From Saccoglossus kowalevskii (Eukaryota; Hemichordata; Enteropneusta; Harrimaniidae), in assembly GCF_000003605.2 (NCBI RefSeq), contig NW_003132850.1, positions 76,906-140,515 of the forward strand: DNA of 63,610 bases. Direction: 5' to 3'. Below are positions 10,201 to 21,773 of this stretch, piece after piece (the first letter of the stretch is position 1; each line of letters opens with the position of its first letter). Both the position numbers and the translations under genes were made by a program. Below the pieces are notes generated by a model that was given only the letters and a program-made list of their open reading frames with translations, was not told where the DNA came from and searched no databases.

Positions 10201-12003
10201 TAATTAATTACTCTATTGTATATATTTAGATAAATCAACAATATATGTTGCGCATAACGTCGGTCGGTCGGTCCCTTTAAACAATTTCTTTATATATTTA
10301 AAAGACAGTAGTCTTTGCGACGTGTTTTATATTTGTACCTTGGAACAAATACAACGCGTGTATAAAACATCGTTCGTTAAAATATAATTGGAACTCGCAA
10401 TGCACGCGAACACTGTCCTTCAATAAGGGGGAGCAAGGGCCGATAGCTGGTACACGTTACAGGAAATGAAAACAGCATTTTACGTTTTAACAGGAAATAA
10501 AATGAAAAATTCATTTACGGTAAAAAATAAGTTTGTTTACACTTTACAGACAAAGCTTATTCCTAGTTACATTTTTATAATATTTTTAATAATTTGAGTT
10601 TAAGAACATTGGGATTTGCATACCAATTACGACATTTAATTTCAAATTGAAAAGTGCTTTATACACTTACAAAAAATAATATGTTGGTACAAATTACGGA
10701 CATAAAAGAGTATATTACATTATTACGAAAATAAAAACAATTGATTACAGCTTACGAAAATACCCCTTGTCGACCCTCTTCAATGGCATGTTATAATTTT
10801 AATATCTGATATATTATGGTTAATGTCACTCACCATTCCCGAATCTGATGACGACTGGAAACTGTTGATGAGTATACTGGTCGTCACAATCACTGGTGGT
10901 CCTACGAAAAGTGAATACTCATAATAGAAATTACAAAGTATATGATATAGATACAGTTCGGTATTTGCATTTTAAAATCAACTTTGTATGTGGCCTGCTA
11001 AAAACGTTCACGTTTAACTGTTATTGAACGACGCTTTCCTGTCACAGGACATCAACTAGCCAATGAAAACTATTTCAGCTGAAAACTGTTAATGAATTGT
11101 TATTTCTGTAATTTCAGTTCATACCCTTCGGACAAATTAAAACATCAATGTACGTCGACGAGTTTATCAAAGATTTTGGTTAACAGTAAGTAAAAGTGCA
11201 TGATGTATGTTATTCGTAATGAGGATTGAACAGCCGTTTAGTCTAAATTTATTCCTAAGTCTAAATTACCAGAATACGTGTGACACAAATAGTTTGGAGT
11301 AAACTCCCACAGGTTTATCTTGAATAGCCAAATAGTGAATAATGTGAAATGATTCAATGGCTACAATACAGAGATAAAACGCTTTGAAATTTTTATTGTG
11401 AATTTGCCAGGGTAAATGTTATAATTTACCATTTGCCACAAATCAGGCAATCGCTAATACAACAATGACTTCAATATAATAATCTCTAAAATGTATTACC
11501 GTAGCAAGGTGGTATTTTAATAAACTATGTAAACGATGATAAACTGAACCAAAATAAACTTTACCGTGTAAATTTGGTCTGAATTTCTTGTCATAGTCAG
11601 CCCCTAAAACATTACTCAGAATATTTTTGGTCTGCGATGTCTTTGTCATTAGTGATCTCACATTATCCATACTTGTTGCATTACTATAAATATAATTAAC
11701 AATAATACATTACATTACATACTATTGTTTCCATGTCATTATCACATTTAAAACTGAAACACCGTTATCATGTTTAAATCTGGTTACGTCTTATAACAAC
11801 ATCCCCGATATAAACTTGATTTTATTTTGAAATTCAAACCATACATATATATAATTGGTCTGTTTTGTTATATGCCAACAGTCGTAAATAAATTGATAAG
11901 TGTTTGCAGTAAAGACATACCTTAATAAAACGAGTAACATCACGTATATAAACATCACAGATTGTCGCGATTTCCAGAACAATCTAGTGGCCTCGAGAAT
12001 CAA
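4064..12003 (-). CDS. Gene A: GlyR/GABA-like Cys-loop channel subunit (9 exons)
   Basis: Joined exons give 450 codons encoding one subunit of a pentameric, predicted anion-selective ligand-gated channel in the plasma membrane. In order: signal peptide (residues 1-27), N-glycosylation site NAT at 29-31, extracellular domain with loop D (FLRTRW), the Cys-loop C172-x13-C186, loop B (ESFSYTTDD), loop C (NYTTG), TM1 around 263-283, the PAR selectivity motif 289-291 with TM2, TM3, a short basic cytoplasmic loop and TM4 ending at the C-terminus. Known glycine-receptor agonist contacts in loops B, C and D are present. Unusual points: no second loop-C disulfide, Gln at 19' of TM2 (residue 310), Cys at 12' and Glu at -3'. 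All introns are GT-AG with phases matching genes B and C. Ligand is not certain; glycine, GABA or an orphan role all remain possible. Confidence 0.93.
4437..4598 (-). CDS. Gene A exon 8: TM3
   Basis: Acceptor TTTTACTGTAG, donor GTAAGT, both phase 0, 54 codons. [20 protein letters not shown] is the conserved TM3 of glycine/GABA receptors. A Gln/Arg-rich start of the cytoplasmic loop follows. Same length as the equivalent exon of gene C. Confidence 0.95.
4820..5049 (-). CDS. Gene A exon 7: TM1 and TM2 pore
   Basis: 230 bases, acceptor TTTTACAG, donor GTAAAA. It covers the end of loop C (GIFSY), TM1 ([17 protein letters not shown]) and TM2 beginning PARVSL. TM2 has Leu 9' and Thr 6' but Cys 12' and Gln 19'. 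The TM2-TM3 linker reads ALPKMAHLK. Confidence 0.95.
5465..5700 (-). other. Unidentified sequence downstream of the heat-shock-type promoter
   Basis: On the minus strand this follows the promoter-like segment at 5765-6034. It holds a 68-codon open frame (5477-5683) that I do not recognise. It could be transcribed leader of the repeat or chance. It lies wholly in gene A intron 6. Confidence 0.2.
5765..6034 (-). promoter_or_regulatory. Heat-shock-element promoter-like segment within a dispersed repeat
   Basis: Read on the minus strand, a cluster of heat-shock elements precedes a TATA box. TTCnnGAAnnTTC is perfect at 5974-5986 (TTCTAGAACATTC) and 5870-5882 (TTCTAGAATGTTC), with a one-mismatch site at 5943-5955. 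TATATATA is at 5795-5802, and a possible start site lies near 5770-5780. The part 5860-6034 is repeated in reverse orientation at 63435-63610 at about nine identical bases in ten by eye. HSEs bind HSF trimers. The segment lies in gene A intron 6 in gene A's own direction. Confidence 0.6.
5860..6034 (+). repeat. Dispersed repeat, copy 1
   Basis: Inverted partner of 63435-63610. Homology ends sharply just after AAGTCGTATGCGAC at 6034. It contains three heat-shock-element sites and is probably part of a transposable element or a duplicated promoter. Confidence 0.85.
6316..6545 (+). repeat. Dispersed repeat related to 24750-24965
   Basis: Shared blocks in the same order include a TTCTTTGTG(C/T)GG core, a GGACRCTTAC block, TGACGACACGCT and GTGACAGATGTATA-like sequence. 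Overall identity is moderate with indels. No coding potential was recognised; it lies next to gene A exon 6. Confidence 0.65.
6616..6768 (-). CDS. Gene A exon 6: loops B and C
   Basis: 153 bases, acceptor ATATCAAG, donor GTAATT. It starts within ESF and reads [11 protein letters not shown], the loop B motif. It ends at NYTT of loop C. Where glycine receptors have the first Cys of the second disulfide, this exon has Lys. Confidence 0.93.
7121..7203 (-). CDS. Gene A exon 5: Cys-loop
   Basis: 83 bases, acceptor TTTTGACAG, donor GTATGT. It encodes [16 protein letters not shown], the 13-residue disulfide loop with the family-wide MD core, then DMDIES. Confidence 0.94.
7300..7660. repeat. Degenerate minisatellite in gene A intron 4
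   Basis: Repeated weak units of about 40-50 bases on the theme TTTATAGTGGCTYAATCAAGGTGGAATATTTAGCG. A second patch of the same theme lies at 8115-8255. Decay is advanced, so unit boundaries are approximate. Confidence 0.6.
8115..8255. repeat. Second patch of the degenerate minisatellite
   Basis: Three to four units such as TTTATAGTGGCTCGATTAAG and AATATTTAGCGCGTTCAT, related to the patch at 7300-7660. It abuts gene A exon 4. Confidence 0.6.
8313..8536 (-). CDS. Gene A exon 4: loops D, A and E
   Basis: 224 bases, acceptor TTGTTGTAG, donor GTACGG. It reads [17 protein letters not shown] (loop D), then [18 protein letters not shown] (loop A), then [15 protein letters not shown] (loop E). The length equals gene B exon 4 exactly. 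Confidence 0.95.
9141..9441 (-). pseudogene. Possible decayed transporter fragment
   Basis: Reading 9441 to 9141 on the minus strand gives about 100 codons in one frame, broken once by TAA after NERHAVA. A W-x-x-NER-x-x-A segment followed by a hydrophobic segment ending NAFGVIFLL recalls the region between two membrane helices of major-facilitator transporters such as the SLC49 group. This resemblance is weak. It lies inside gene A intron 3. Confidence 0.22.
10834..10901 (-). CDS. Gene A exon 3: first beta strand
   Basis: 68 bases, acceptor TTTTCGTAG, donor GTGAGT. It encodes [15 protein letters not shown] ending DSGM, the conserved strand after the N-terminal helix. The same 68-base size occurs in genes B and C. 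Confidence 0.94.
11565..11683 (-). CDS. Gene A exon 2: mature N-terminus
   Basis: 119 bases, acceptor ATTTATAG, donor GTAAAG, phases 2 and 1. It encodes NATSMDN and ends [14 protein letters not shown], the D(Y)DKxxRPN motif that opens the extracellular domain throughout the family. Confidence 0.93.
11921..12003 (-). CDS. Gene A exon 1: signal peptide
   Basis: ATG at 12003, 83 bases, strong donor AAG/GTATGT in phase 2, matching the phase of exon 2. It reads [15 protein letters not shown], then the hydrophobic core [12 protein letters not shown]. The match of phase and signal peptide supports this start. Confidence 0.82.
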
Positions 12004-12357
12004 CTAAATGTGTCAATGTCATACTGAAAAAAAATTAAATATACCTACAAACAAACATGGAAATATTCCCATATTCAAAGTCACATTCCGTAAAGTCAAA
12101 CAAAACATAGTATAAAAATATTTACATGTAGTATAGTCAGAAATATGTGAGAAATATCATGAGATTCAAAATCCAAAAACTCCAGAGAGTATAAGAACGT
12201 TTGATGTGCTAAATTATGATAGAATATTTCAAAACAAATTATATCACACACATACAAATCCCGAAACATATTATTTGTTGATTTACAAATATTCACAACC
12301 CTTCACTACATTTTGTGAAAAATATCGGGTTACATAAACTACTGTCAAACGAGGATT

Positions 12358-12480
12358 AGGCGGTGATATATTTGTTGCACACACTCCGCCGTGACGACTT
12401 AGGTGACGTCATCGTCGTCTAATCTCTGTATTCGTTAGTACCGAGGTATCCATCTGGCAACAAATATATATTCATCCGAG
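12358..12480. promoter_or_regulatory. CRE and short inverted repeat upstream of gene A
   Basis: Palindromic TGACGTCA (12404-12411) is the full cAMP-response element, about 400 bases upstream of the gene A start. It is framed by an inverted repeat ATATATTTGTTGC / GCAACAAATATAT about 90 bases apart, which may be a tiny transposon end pair or a cruciform. Confidence 0.45.
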
Positions 12481-15400
12481 TCGTAATCGAATTTACCTTT
12501 TGCAGAGCGTCCAAAAAAATGTATATATTTGATATTCTTGAACAACCATATGGTATTTCAAAATGCGGTCAAAATAAAACAATGACCTTGATGGATATGT
12601 GTATAACACATATATCGTATTTATAATCGAAGCCACATCAACGAATAGTCACAATCAAATGAATCGTACACAGGTTGTTTTGTTACATTTCTGTTAGCAG
12701 TGTTGATTTCATTCCAGCAATAACATATACCCATAGTAACAAATGTATTTCAACATTTGGATATGTCTTGTGTCGGCTCAAGTAATTTGAATATCTTACC
12801 GTCCAAGTCATACAAGACCACTTAGTCAACAATACACATGTACTCACCGTGAGTAGTGAGCATAAGTGAAGAGGAGACACTGCAGAAGTTTGTAACACGT
12901 TCGACAAATCCCTCACATTTCACAAGCTTAGTCTGACGATCAGACTAATCAAAAACAGCCATTGTATCATGAATGTGAAGTTATGCTTTGTAAGGGTAGT
13001 TAAACTGTTTCATTTCAAAATCGATGGCCATGCATTCATGCATATTCATGATATGTTAACTTTGATTAGCGTTATAGCCGTATTTGAATTGCAGCTTAAG
13101 TGAGATTGTGCATAATAGTTCACCTAAGTCGTTTCTGTCGCCCTCAAAAACAATTACTGTAATATAGTATCTTAGAGACAGGCAGGAAATGCATGTCGCT
13201 TCATTATATACCCATTTATTCCCATGATAAAGTTTCTTGTTTTGTGGAGGAAACAGTAGTATTTCAGACTAAATGTGCCCTTGACAATTTCCACATTAAT
13301 ATCCGCACTATATACTGCTTCTCTCTTGCCGTTGCAGAAGTGTACACAGTGAAAATAGCCTCATAGTCGAAGTAAGCAGTGATTCCTTGACGCAGTGATG
13401 CAAAGAAGACGTAACATGGGTCATAACAACTTCGTCAATCTCAATACTGCTTCTGCATTTTTTTTTCTACTGATTGAATGTTTTTTTAAAGAAAATGCGT
13501 GGATGAAAGCAATTGTTTTCTATTTTTTATTTTTTTTTAAATTAGGATAATGTTTTAATGTTACCAACATAATAACCGCTGGACAAAATGAACTATAACA
13601 CTTTGGACTTGCTTCTGCAACATGTTGTCTGTGTACTATATATTGGGTAACATGTTGGGTTTGTTTGTAGGTTTTTCATACTATGTGGCCTATAATCGTT
13701 TAGAATGGAACTATGTAGTAACGTCGCCATTGATTTGCATTTTCGACATTATTATAATCAAATCAAATCTTGACTCAAAACTAGACAGGTGTTATATTTA
13801 AAAACTTAAATTTTATGAAATCGTTTTATTTACAAAATTACGAAAATCGCAGTGTTCACAAATTACAATGAACAGAGGCGGCGGCACGACATTTTGCATT
13901 AGGGGCGAGATCTAAAATCTAGACCCTCTGAAACGCTATTTCCTGATGCCGCAAAATGTAATCTGGTGTAACCCTACAACTTAGAACAATTTACATTTGC
14001 AGACAGGTCACATGCATATAACAGCTCAATTCTTAAAGCTCTTATTTAGGCCTTGGATTAGATGTCAATAATTTGTTAAGCCATTTGACGTGTTTGATAT
14101 TATAAGACAATTCTCCAATGAGACATATTGTCCCTAGAGTATACTGACGAATAGTATAAATATAGCTGTTAGCGGCAATGTGCAGTTGAAAGCAGTAGAA
14201 TAAGATGGAAATTTGCATCAATATGGTAATTATGGGTCAGAATGTCAAAACACACTATACATAATATAGAATGCTAACTTTCAACGAAATGAATATTCAT
14301 GACAAGTACAGCACATAAAACGACAGTTCACACATGAAAGCATTATCTCAGAATTTTTCCATTTGTTATGCGCACAAAATGATCATGACAGCCTCACTTA
14401 ATGTGTACGGTGGACATACAAAGAACAACTTATAAGCAACATACGATTCACACAAGATCACAGCAATCGCCTTTTCATTGCAAATCACACAGTAACGAGT
14501 TGGACATGCTTACGTTGAATCTCGTACAATACGAACATCATGTATACTTATATACACATGGTTCATAATGAAACTATCCAATTATGATAATCCACGGGGA
14601 CAATTCTGTTCATCAGCCGTGGTAACTACCTAAACATATAATTACATACACAATTATTATTAATTATTTATGCACCATGGGACTAGTCATTTGTGATATG
14701 AAATTACCTTCTTGCAACGCGTTAAACTACTACAATTATCATTACCATAGCGATGACTTACTAATGACTATGTCGTTGAACTGCTAAATTGTTGCTGTTA
14801 CATATATGAATGATTATTAAAGTTGGTTTTACATTAAAAGGCAAAGTGCAAAGTTTTCACGACATCCATATTTTCCAGTTTACAATCAAATGTCATCAGA
14901 TTTAAAGGAAAGTATATATGGGCTTGAATGACTTATTTAAGCTTAAGACATAATCAAAATTCAAAAGACAATTTTTATAAACAGGTGATTTAAATGCTGC
15001 AACAAATACATATCATTTCGGAATCGTAACATATTTTTATCAGCATGATGTCCTTGACATTCATCGACAATGTTTTATTTTCGTTTAATACATTCCTGTA
15101 GTGAAACTCTTTCGTATTAAAGTGTATATCTAAAATCAGTAATCACTACCTTTTGTTTAAACAATGTATCTAACCAATTGTATCAGTATTTGTTTGCATA
15201 GTTGAGAAGCATCATGTAATGTTTTTTGATAAATGTAATGACCATGTGTTATTTACTTTATCACATCGAACAGACATCCACCATGTACAATTACACTATC
15301 ATATATCACTCACACCCGCTCTCCCACAAAATAACAATACTTATATTTAAAGTGTGCAATATTTTAATTTATCTATTATAACAAGGGACATATTACTCAA

Positions 15401-15499
15401 TAGCATACATATATTTACCTACAGATAAAAATGTAGGAGTGCCGTCGAATGTGACTGAAATTACTTTCTCACGAACGTGTCACACCTTCTATCCACAGG

Positions 15500-15620
15500 T
15501 CACACAGCTTAGATCGTTTTCGGTTATCACCCGCGTGGAACGCGTAGAAATGCTCACAGCGTAGAACGCGCCCCATCAATCCCCGCTGCGGCGTTTCCGT
15601 GGCGGCTTTGCGGTAAACTT
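15500..15620. promoter_or_regulatory. Small CpG-rich patch
   Basis: Several CpGs (CGCGTGGAACGCGTAG, GCTGCGGCGTTTCCGTGGCG) stand out in AT-rich surroundings. It could be a promoter or enhancer core between genes A and B. No specific factor site was recognised. Confidence 0.25.
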
Positions 15621-16630
15621 TTGCTTATTATAAAGAATACCCTAAACAAAACATTGAAAACTATCCCGAAAGCAACAGCGGCCAGGGCATCAGAAGGGTA
15701 GCGAACTACAGTTTGTTATGCGCAGTATCGTTGCGCAGTAGTTTCAGTGAAGTCACCAATGTGATATACCCATGTAATATTCACTTAGTGGGCAATATAC
15801 GATGTAATATCCATTTTCATTCAATGTTATGTGATATTGGCCATCGAGTTGTTTTTTCATTACACTTACACATTTCAGAATTCAAAGATTAAAGAATGGA
15901 TGAAACATTATTAATTTACAATTGCGTCAAGGAGGTAAAAGGGTAAACTTCACGGTCATTATAAGCAATATTGCCGTATCACATACACATGCACGACGTG
16001 TTAACGCGTGAATACACGAGTAACCGGGTGTCAGGGTGACACCGATAGCGAGAGAACCTGGACTGCTCAAAAAACAGATAAGACAATAGTTAGATCAATT
16101 CATGTATTAACCGCCATGTCAGTACAAAGTCGGACCAACGTATCGCTCTTGCGTCGAGTACGAGTCAACGAACTGTTTAAAAACGCCGGTCGGTGGCCTT
16201 GACTGGCACGGCCGGTGGATATGATGGTAACTATAATTTACATTGCAATTACTCGAAAAAATCGTGTTCTCCAATCGTAATTACTCATTATAGCGAACAT
16301 TTCGCATACAAATGACTAAACTCACCTCGAAATCACTATCTATGATCGATTTCTCCCGCAAGCTAACACCATATAATTTTACCTGTCACGATTACTCAAA
16401 TGTGGACCACGTGCACATGTGTTGAAAACATTGTCAACCCCATTGGCGTTACTTCGTGTGATTTATTGTTATCCCCCCCCCAAAAAAAACAAAAACAAAA
16501 AACGTTTGTCCCTATTTTTTTCACTTATTTCATTTACTGAATCAAACATCTTCGTGAATATTTAATCACATGATACAATACTTACGGATGTCATTTGAAA
16601 TAAATATTATTATTTCTACTTCTACTATTT

Positions 16631-16843
16631 ATGTTAAAATGCGTTTTATTATATGCTATCATTACTTCTATCGTGTTAGCTAGCCTAAATAAGGACAATC
16701 AGACCTATAGCTACAACGCTTTCCTGATAAGTGACAAACCCAACTTTACGAGGTTCTATAAATGCATGTCTATTAAATTCGTACAGACTTACAAGATTTC
16801 TATAATTCAGCATTATATTTGCCTAACATTTCCTGTTTTTTGA
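16631..16843 (+). other. Signal-peptide-like open frame, weak alternative first exon of gene B
   Basis: It begins MLKCVLLYAIITSIVLASLN, a good secretory signal, followed by an NQT glycosylation site. It would need a phase 2 donor; the only one near (AG/GTTCTA at about 16760) is poor. Listed because gene B exon 1 is not settled. Confidence 0.2.
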
Positions 16844-17228
16844 TCAACGCTTGCGTTCCTTTTGTTATTTTCTACACCATATAGTCCAACGGCATACACA
16901 TTTTACGCCAATTTTAAAATCAATAGGTTAAAACAACATGTAGTGGGGATTGACTTTGAACAGAAACTACGTTATAGGCAAACCCGAACTTTTTTCTATG
17001 AGTTTCCGTTTTTATGATGATATTAGACAAATTATAGTACAATTCTGCAACAGGCTGCACAGGTTTTCCACAATTTGCATTGACATTCCACCGTACAATA
17101 TTTGTCTTTCTTGTTACATTTACGTGTGTTTACGTTTAACACTAGTAGTTTTCTAAAGGTGTATCACGTCTGCACAGGTATAAGAGCTGATACACGCTGC
17201 TTACTATGGTTAACGCACGATTTGATAA

Positions 17229-18425
17229 ATTCCCATCGGGGCAATAAAAAGTCTGCCTACTCAATTCCTGGCAGTGCTAAAGAATTTATACTGCAAGATG
17301 TTATTCTTAGAGACATGATGTCACCAGCATTGTAAACTGCATTCCAAATATATGCTTGAAAACAAAAATAATGACACGAAAAAAGCAATAAATCGGCGAG
17401 ATATCATAAAACACAATAAACCGATCAACTAGGTTTAAGCTATCCAATAAATTTCCACACATTCAACACATGACGAATAAAAGGGTTTTTTAGAAGAGTT
17501 GCGATCCCTGACAGAGTACCTCAAATTTAAGTGCGATATTTACGAATAATAATGTCAATATGCTACCTGTAGAAAGACTTGCCGGCTAAAGAATTGTGTT
17601 AGTCATTAAATTGTTATAAAGTATCAAAATGTATGGTCTTTTACGGTTGTAAAAGCTAGAATATGCAGGAAACAAAGAATCGATCGTTTCAACAGAATGC
17701 TCTGCTTCGCAGAAAGCCATACCCCGGACCGTCTGAGTCTGAGCCCCGAGATGTGTGTGTGTGTGCGTGTGGGGGGGGGGGGGTTAACACCTTGAACAAT
17801 AGCCGTTTCTAGACCAAAGATAGATGGCGTGTGATATCAGTAATGCAAATTTAATAATTCTCAATATTTACTGAGATTTCGTTGATATTAAACTCACCTT
17901 TTACAAACACACTTCAGCAGACTATCAAACATTAACCGGAATAATAAAATGTAGATTAGCACTCTTTATTATTCATAACATTGTAAATACGCAAATTTGA
18001 TAAAACGCTGGATCGGCGGTACACAATTTCCAGAGTATAAAATATACCATTATGCCCGCATTCTGCAAATATTCACAGCTATAATTATAGTAACAATGGG
18101 ATTATATAACGCCATATATCATAACATCATGACAACGCAACGATTAATTTTTCTGGAGAAACCATCAAAGCATCGAGAACTAACTGCGTGAATATAATTA
18201 AGACGTTTTCGTTGACTTGGACGCTCGGGTACTAACACAAATTGAAATTCTATAACAGGACGGGAATTTCGTCTCTATAAATTTTTCAATCACAGACGTT
18301 TGGCAGTTATATATTCTAGTTGAACCTGCTCGTATTCGAACAGAAGAGATGCCTAATTGAGTGACCTAATTAAAATTAGTGAAATCGGCGGAGCTCCTTG
18401 GATCTGCGCGGATACCGGCCGGAAA
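17229..18425. repeat. Segmental duplication, copy 1
   Basis: Collinear with 23444-24740. Shared landmarks: CATCGGGGCA, ATGTTATTCTTAGAGACATG, GCGATCCCTGACAGAGTACC, AATCGGCGGAGCTCC. The copies differ by many substitutions and indels. Copy 1 lies 5' of gene B, copy 2 inside its intron 2. Confidence 0.88.
17752..17783. repeat. (GT)n followed by a G run
   Basis: A short TGTGTGTGTGCGTGTG tract followed by an uninterrupted run of G, inside segmental duplication copy 1 but absent from copy 2. Confidence 0.9.
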
Positions 18426-18429
18426 CCGC

Positions 18430-19494
18430 TGGTTTGGGTTTGATCACCTCCCTAATGTAAACATAAATGGTGTATTACTTTTTATTTGTAGACGGTCGAA
18501 AATACACTGTTCAATCACATTTGATTTATTAAGCTGATCAATAAATCGTTTTCTTCAACCACTAACGCCGACATTATTCACACAATTAGCTTATACATAT
18601 GTGCATTTGATAAGTTGTATAATAGCTCGCATAGATCAGTTGTCAAATTAGAAACTCACAAAATGTTCAAAAATCACAGACTGCTCAACATATCATTTGA
18701 CAGATAGTTTGTAGTATATATCAGCAAAGCATATCATTATTACCGTGAGCTTTGGTGTCTGTTTTGAATGATAAATAAACAGAACAGAAAATGCTCTATC
18801 CTCCCATTGTTTTATAGGTATGTGGTGTTTGTAAAGTATACGTTAATTGTGGAAAACACTTATTGTACTTGGTCATCACCACCGTGCCTAACAGGCTAAA
18901 TTATACTGTAATTGTAGTGATAATGTAACTCGTAACACCTGCGTGGCTGCTTGCAGCGTGATTTGGTTGTGAATTTACATTTATGACCCATTTAATTATT
19001 CTTGGTTATTAATACCATGGCGTGACGACACAATATAAATATTGAATTAGTAATATAATTTCACGGTAATTGAAATGTTATATAAATATGTCAACTAATT
19101 ATAGGGTATTCAAACAAATTGAATGGTAAGTTGTATTAAACACGTAATTTTTTTTAAATGTCAATATTTCTTAGTAGTTGCCAACAAATGTGTGGCTTTC
19201 TTGAAAACCATGACCCGGCCACCAAGCGATACAATCTAAAGCTGGTCATGTAAAAATACTACCAGCCATTACTATACAACATAAAATCATCAAATCTTCC
19301 CGTCCTCGAAACTAGGCCGTTTACTTGTGCGGGCCGAATAACCTAAATTTATCTGTACATATATATCCTATGTTCAGTAACATTTTGTTGTAGTACGTAG
19401 TACGACCTTTATGACGATTATTCAGTATTTTTCAACGATGTTAGTTTGGTGAAATGCATGATGTACACATCTCTTTACTGGCAACTCAATAATT
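18430..19494. other. Interval 5' of gene B
   Basis: No gene recognised, apart from the candidate first exon of gene B at 18768-18817. The rest is AT-rich unique-looking sequence. Confidence 0.45.
18768..18817 (+). CDS. Candidate exon 1 of gene B
   Basis: ATG at 18768 opens 16 codons, MINKQNRKCSILPLFY, then AG/GTATGT, a strong donor in phase 2. The phase joins correctly to gene B exon 2 and the donor matches that of gene A exon 1. The hydrophobic core is short for a signal peptide and the codon before ATG is a stop, so this is only a candidate; 16631 is the alternative. Confidence 0.33.
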
Positions 19495-21625
19495 ATCTGT
19501 ATTATTAATAACCATACTTAATGACTAGTCCGACAAGACATACATCTTATTAATATTTCATCATATGCAAATATTAGTTATTGTATGAAGTCACGTTACT
19601 TCCAATGTTCTGGCCATTGATAAACAACGTTCACGGTAAGTACCACACTCAGTCATGTTCCTATTGTACATTTCGGCTCTTATAATATACGAATGTATTA
19701 GTTGCTGAACTGAAAAACAACATCATATAAACATCCGCATTTGAGATTGAAATATTATGAAATCCTCGCAAAGTAACATATTGAACAAATCCTTTCGAAC
19801 ATTGATACAATTTGGTGCAGATTAATTTTGAAATTCATTTTAAACAACATCATCAGACTCAGCTCGGCGCTACAGAGTACAAATGTAGCACAAGAAATAT
19901 ACAAATTAAACTAAACGCAATTTGTTCAGTTTTGACATAGTTGATACCAAATTGTTGATTCATATTTTTCCGCAAAACTGCGTTACTACGGCATATCCAT
20001 CCCTGTATTATCAATCCATATAGATTACTTGACCTAGAATGAAACGCTTACATGCACTTGACCTTTTTGTATTTGCTGGTAGGGTCACCTAGATATCATA
20101 CCGACCATGACGTTATAACGTGTATCTGCTACTAGTAATTATCCTGTACATGTAAGATTTATCTTTACCCCTGTTCATAATACCGCCAATAATAAGTGCT
20201 AAGATCACGTTTGAATGTCTTCCTCATTTGTAAAATATGCGATATATTTTCGCTACCTTCGAACACTTTTTTCTTTGTTTACATCGTACGTAGAAACAAT
20301 GTAGTGAGTGACTGAAATTAAGTCGCATAACTGCAAACTAACAATTTGTTTCAGGCATCGTGGACTCATCACACTATAATAAGAGCAATAAACGTCACAT
20401 GTTCTGTAAACAAACGTTCCAAAACCTCCTACACTCGTTCGATTACGATCACTGTTTTTAACCTTCGTAAGCTGCGAACGAACAAACATTAAAACAGTCT
20501 AGTAAATGGTATATATAAACACTGATCGCAGTGAAAGATGTCTATAATAAATATCTGTATTATTAATAGCCATATTTAATGACTAGTCCGACAAGACATA
20601 CATCTTATTAATATTTCATCATATGCAAATATTAATTATTGTATAAAGTCACGTTACTTCCAATGTACTGGCCATTGATAAACAACGTTCACGGTAAGTA
20701 CTACACTCAGTCATGTTCTCATTGTGCATTTCGGCTCTTATAATATACGAATGTATTAGTTGCTGAACTGAAAACAACATCATATAAACATCCGCATTTG
20801 AGTTTGAAATCTTATGAAATCCTCGCAAAGTAACAGATTTAACAAACACTTTCGAACATTCATACAATTTGGTGCAGATTAATTTTGAAATTCGTTTTAA
20901 ACACCATCATCAGACTCAGCTCGGCGCTACAGAGTAAAAATGTAGCACAAGAAATAAACAAATTCAGCTAAACTTAATTCCTTCAGTTTTGACATAGTTG
21001 ATACTAAATTGTTGATTCATATTTTTCCGCAAAACTGCGTTACTACGGCATGTCCATCCCTGTATTATCAACCCATATAGATTACGTGACCTAGAACGAA
21101 ACGCTTACATGCACTTGACCTTTTTGTATTTGCTGGTAGGATCAAATTACCATAACATACCTAGATATCATACCGACCATGGTGTATAACGTGTACCTGC
21201 TACTAGTCATTCTCCTGTACTGGTAAGATTTATATTTACCCCTGTTCATAATACCGCCAATAATAAATGCTAAGATCACGTTTGAATGTCTTCCTCATTT
21301 GTAAAATATGCGATATATTTTCGCTACCTTCGAACACTTTTTTCTTTGTTTACATCCGACGTTGAAACAATGTAGTGAGCGACTGAAATTAAGTTGCATC
21401 ACTGCGTTACAAACTAACATTTTTTTTCCGTCATCGTGAACTCACACTAAAATATGAGCAAGAAATATCAGATGCTCTGTAAACAAACGTTCCAAAACCT
21501 CTCTACATTCGTTCGATTACGATCACTGTTTTTAACATTTGTAAGCTGCGAATAAAACAAAAAAAACATTGATACAGTCTAGTAAATGGTAAATATGAAT
21601 ACTGATTGCAGAGCAAGGTGTCTAT
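19495..21625. repeat. Tandem duplication of a 1.06 kb unit
   Basis: Unit 1 runs from about 19495 to 20552 and unit 2 from about 20553 to 21625. Landmarks in both: ATGACTAGTCCGACAAGACA, AACAACGTTCACGGTAAGTA, CAGACTCAGCTCGGCGCTAC, TTCGATTACGATCACTG. Divergence is low. Unit 2 ends about 60 bases before gene B exon 2, so the duplication lengthens its first intron. No reading frame is conserved between units. Confidence 0.93.
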
Positions 21626-21681
21626 AATTGTTGTTTTTATTTATTTCTATGTGACATTTCAGTGGTTATATATTTCTTTAG

Positions 21682-21773
21682 CGACGCAGTTTTAACGGAA
21701 AATGCCACTACAAGAAGAGGAATAAGTGACCTGTTAACAGGCTATGACAAGATCTTAAGACCAAACATGGAAG
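21682..21773 (+). CDS. Gene B exon 2: mature N-terminus
   Basis: 92 bases, acceptor TATTTCTTTAG, donor GTAAGT, phases 2 and 1. It reads [18 protein letters not shown], then [16 protein letters not shown] aligns with NAT of gene A. Confidence 0.9.

Larger units (their letters stand above)
12500..17228. other. Region upstream of gene A, no gene seen
   Basis: AT-rich DNA between the divergent genes A and B. I see a CpG-rich patch at about 15500-15620 and a short open frame with a signal-peptide-like start at 16631. Nothing else could be assigned. Confidence 0.5.
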
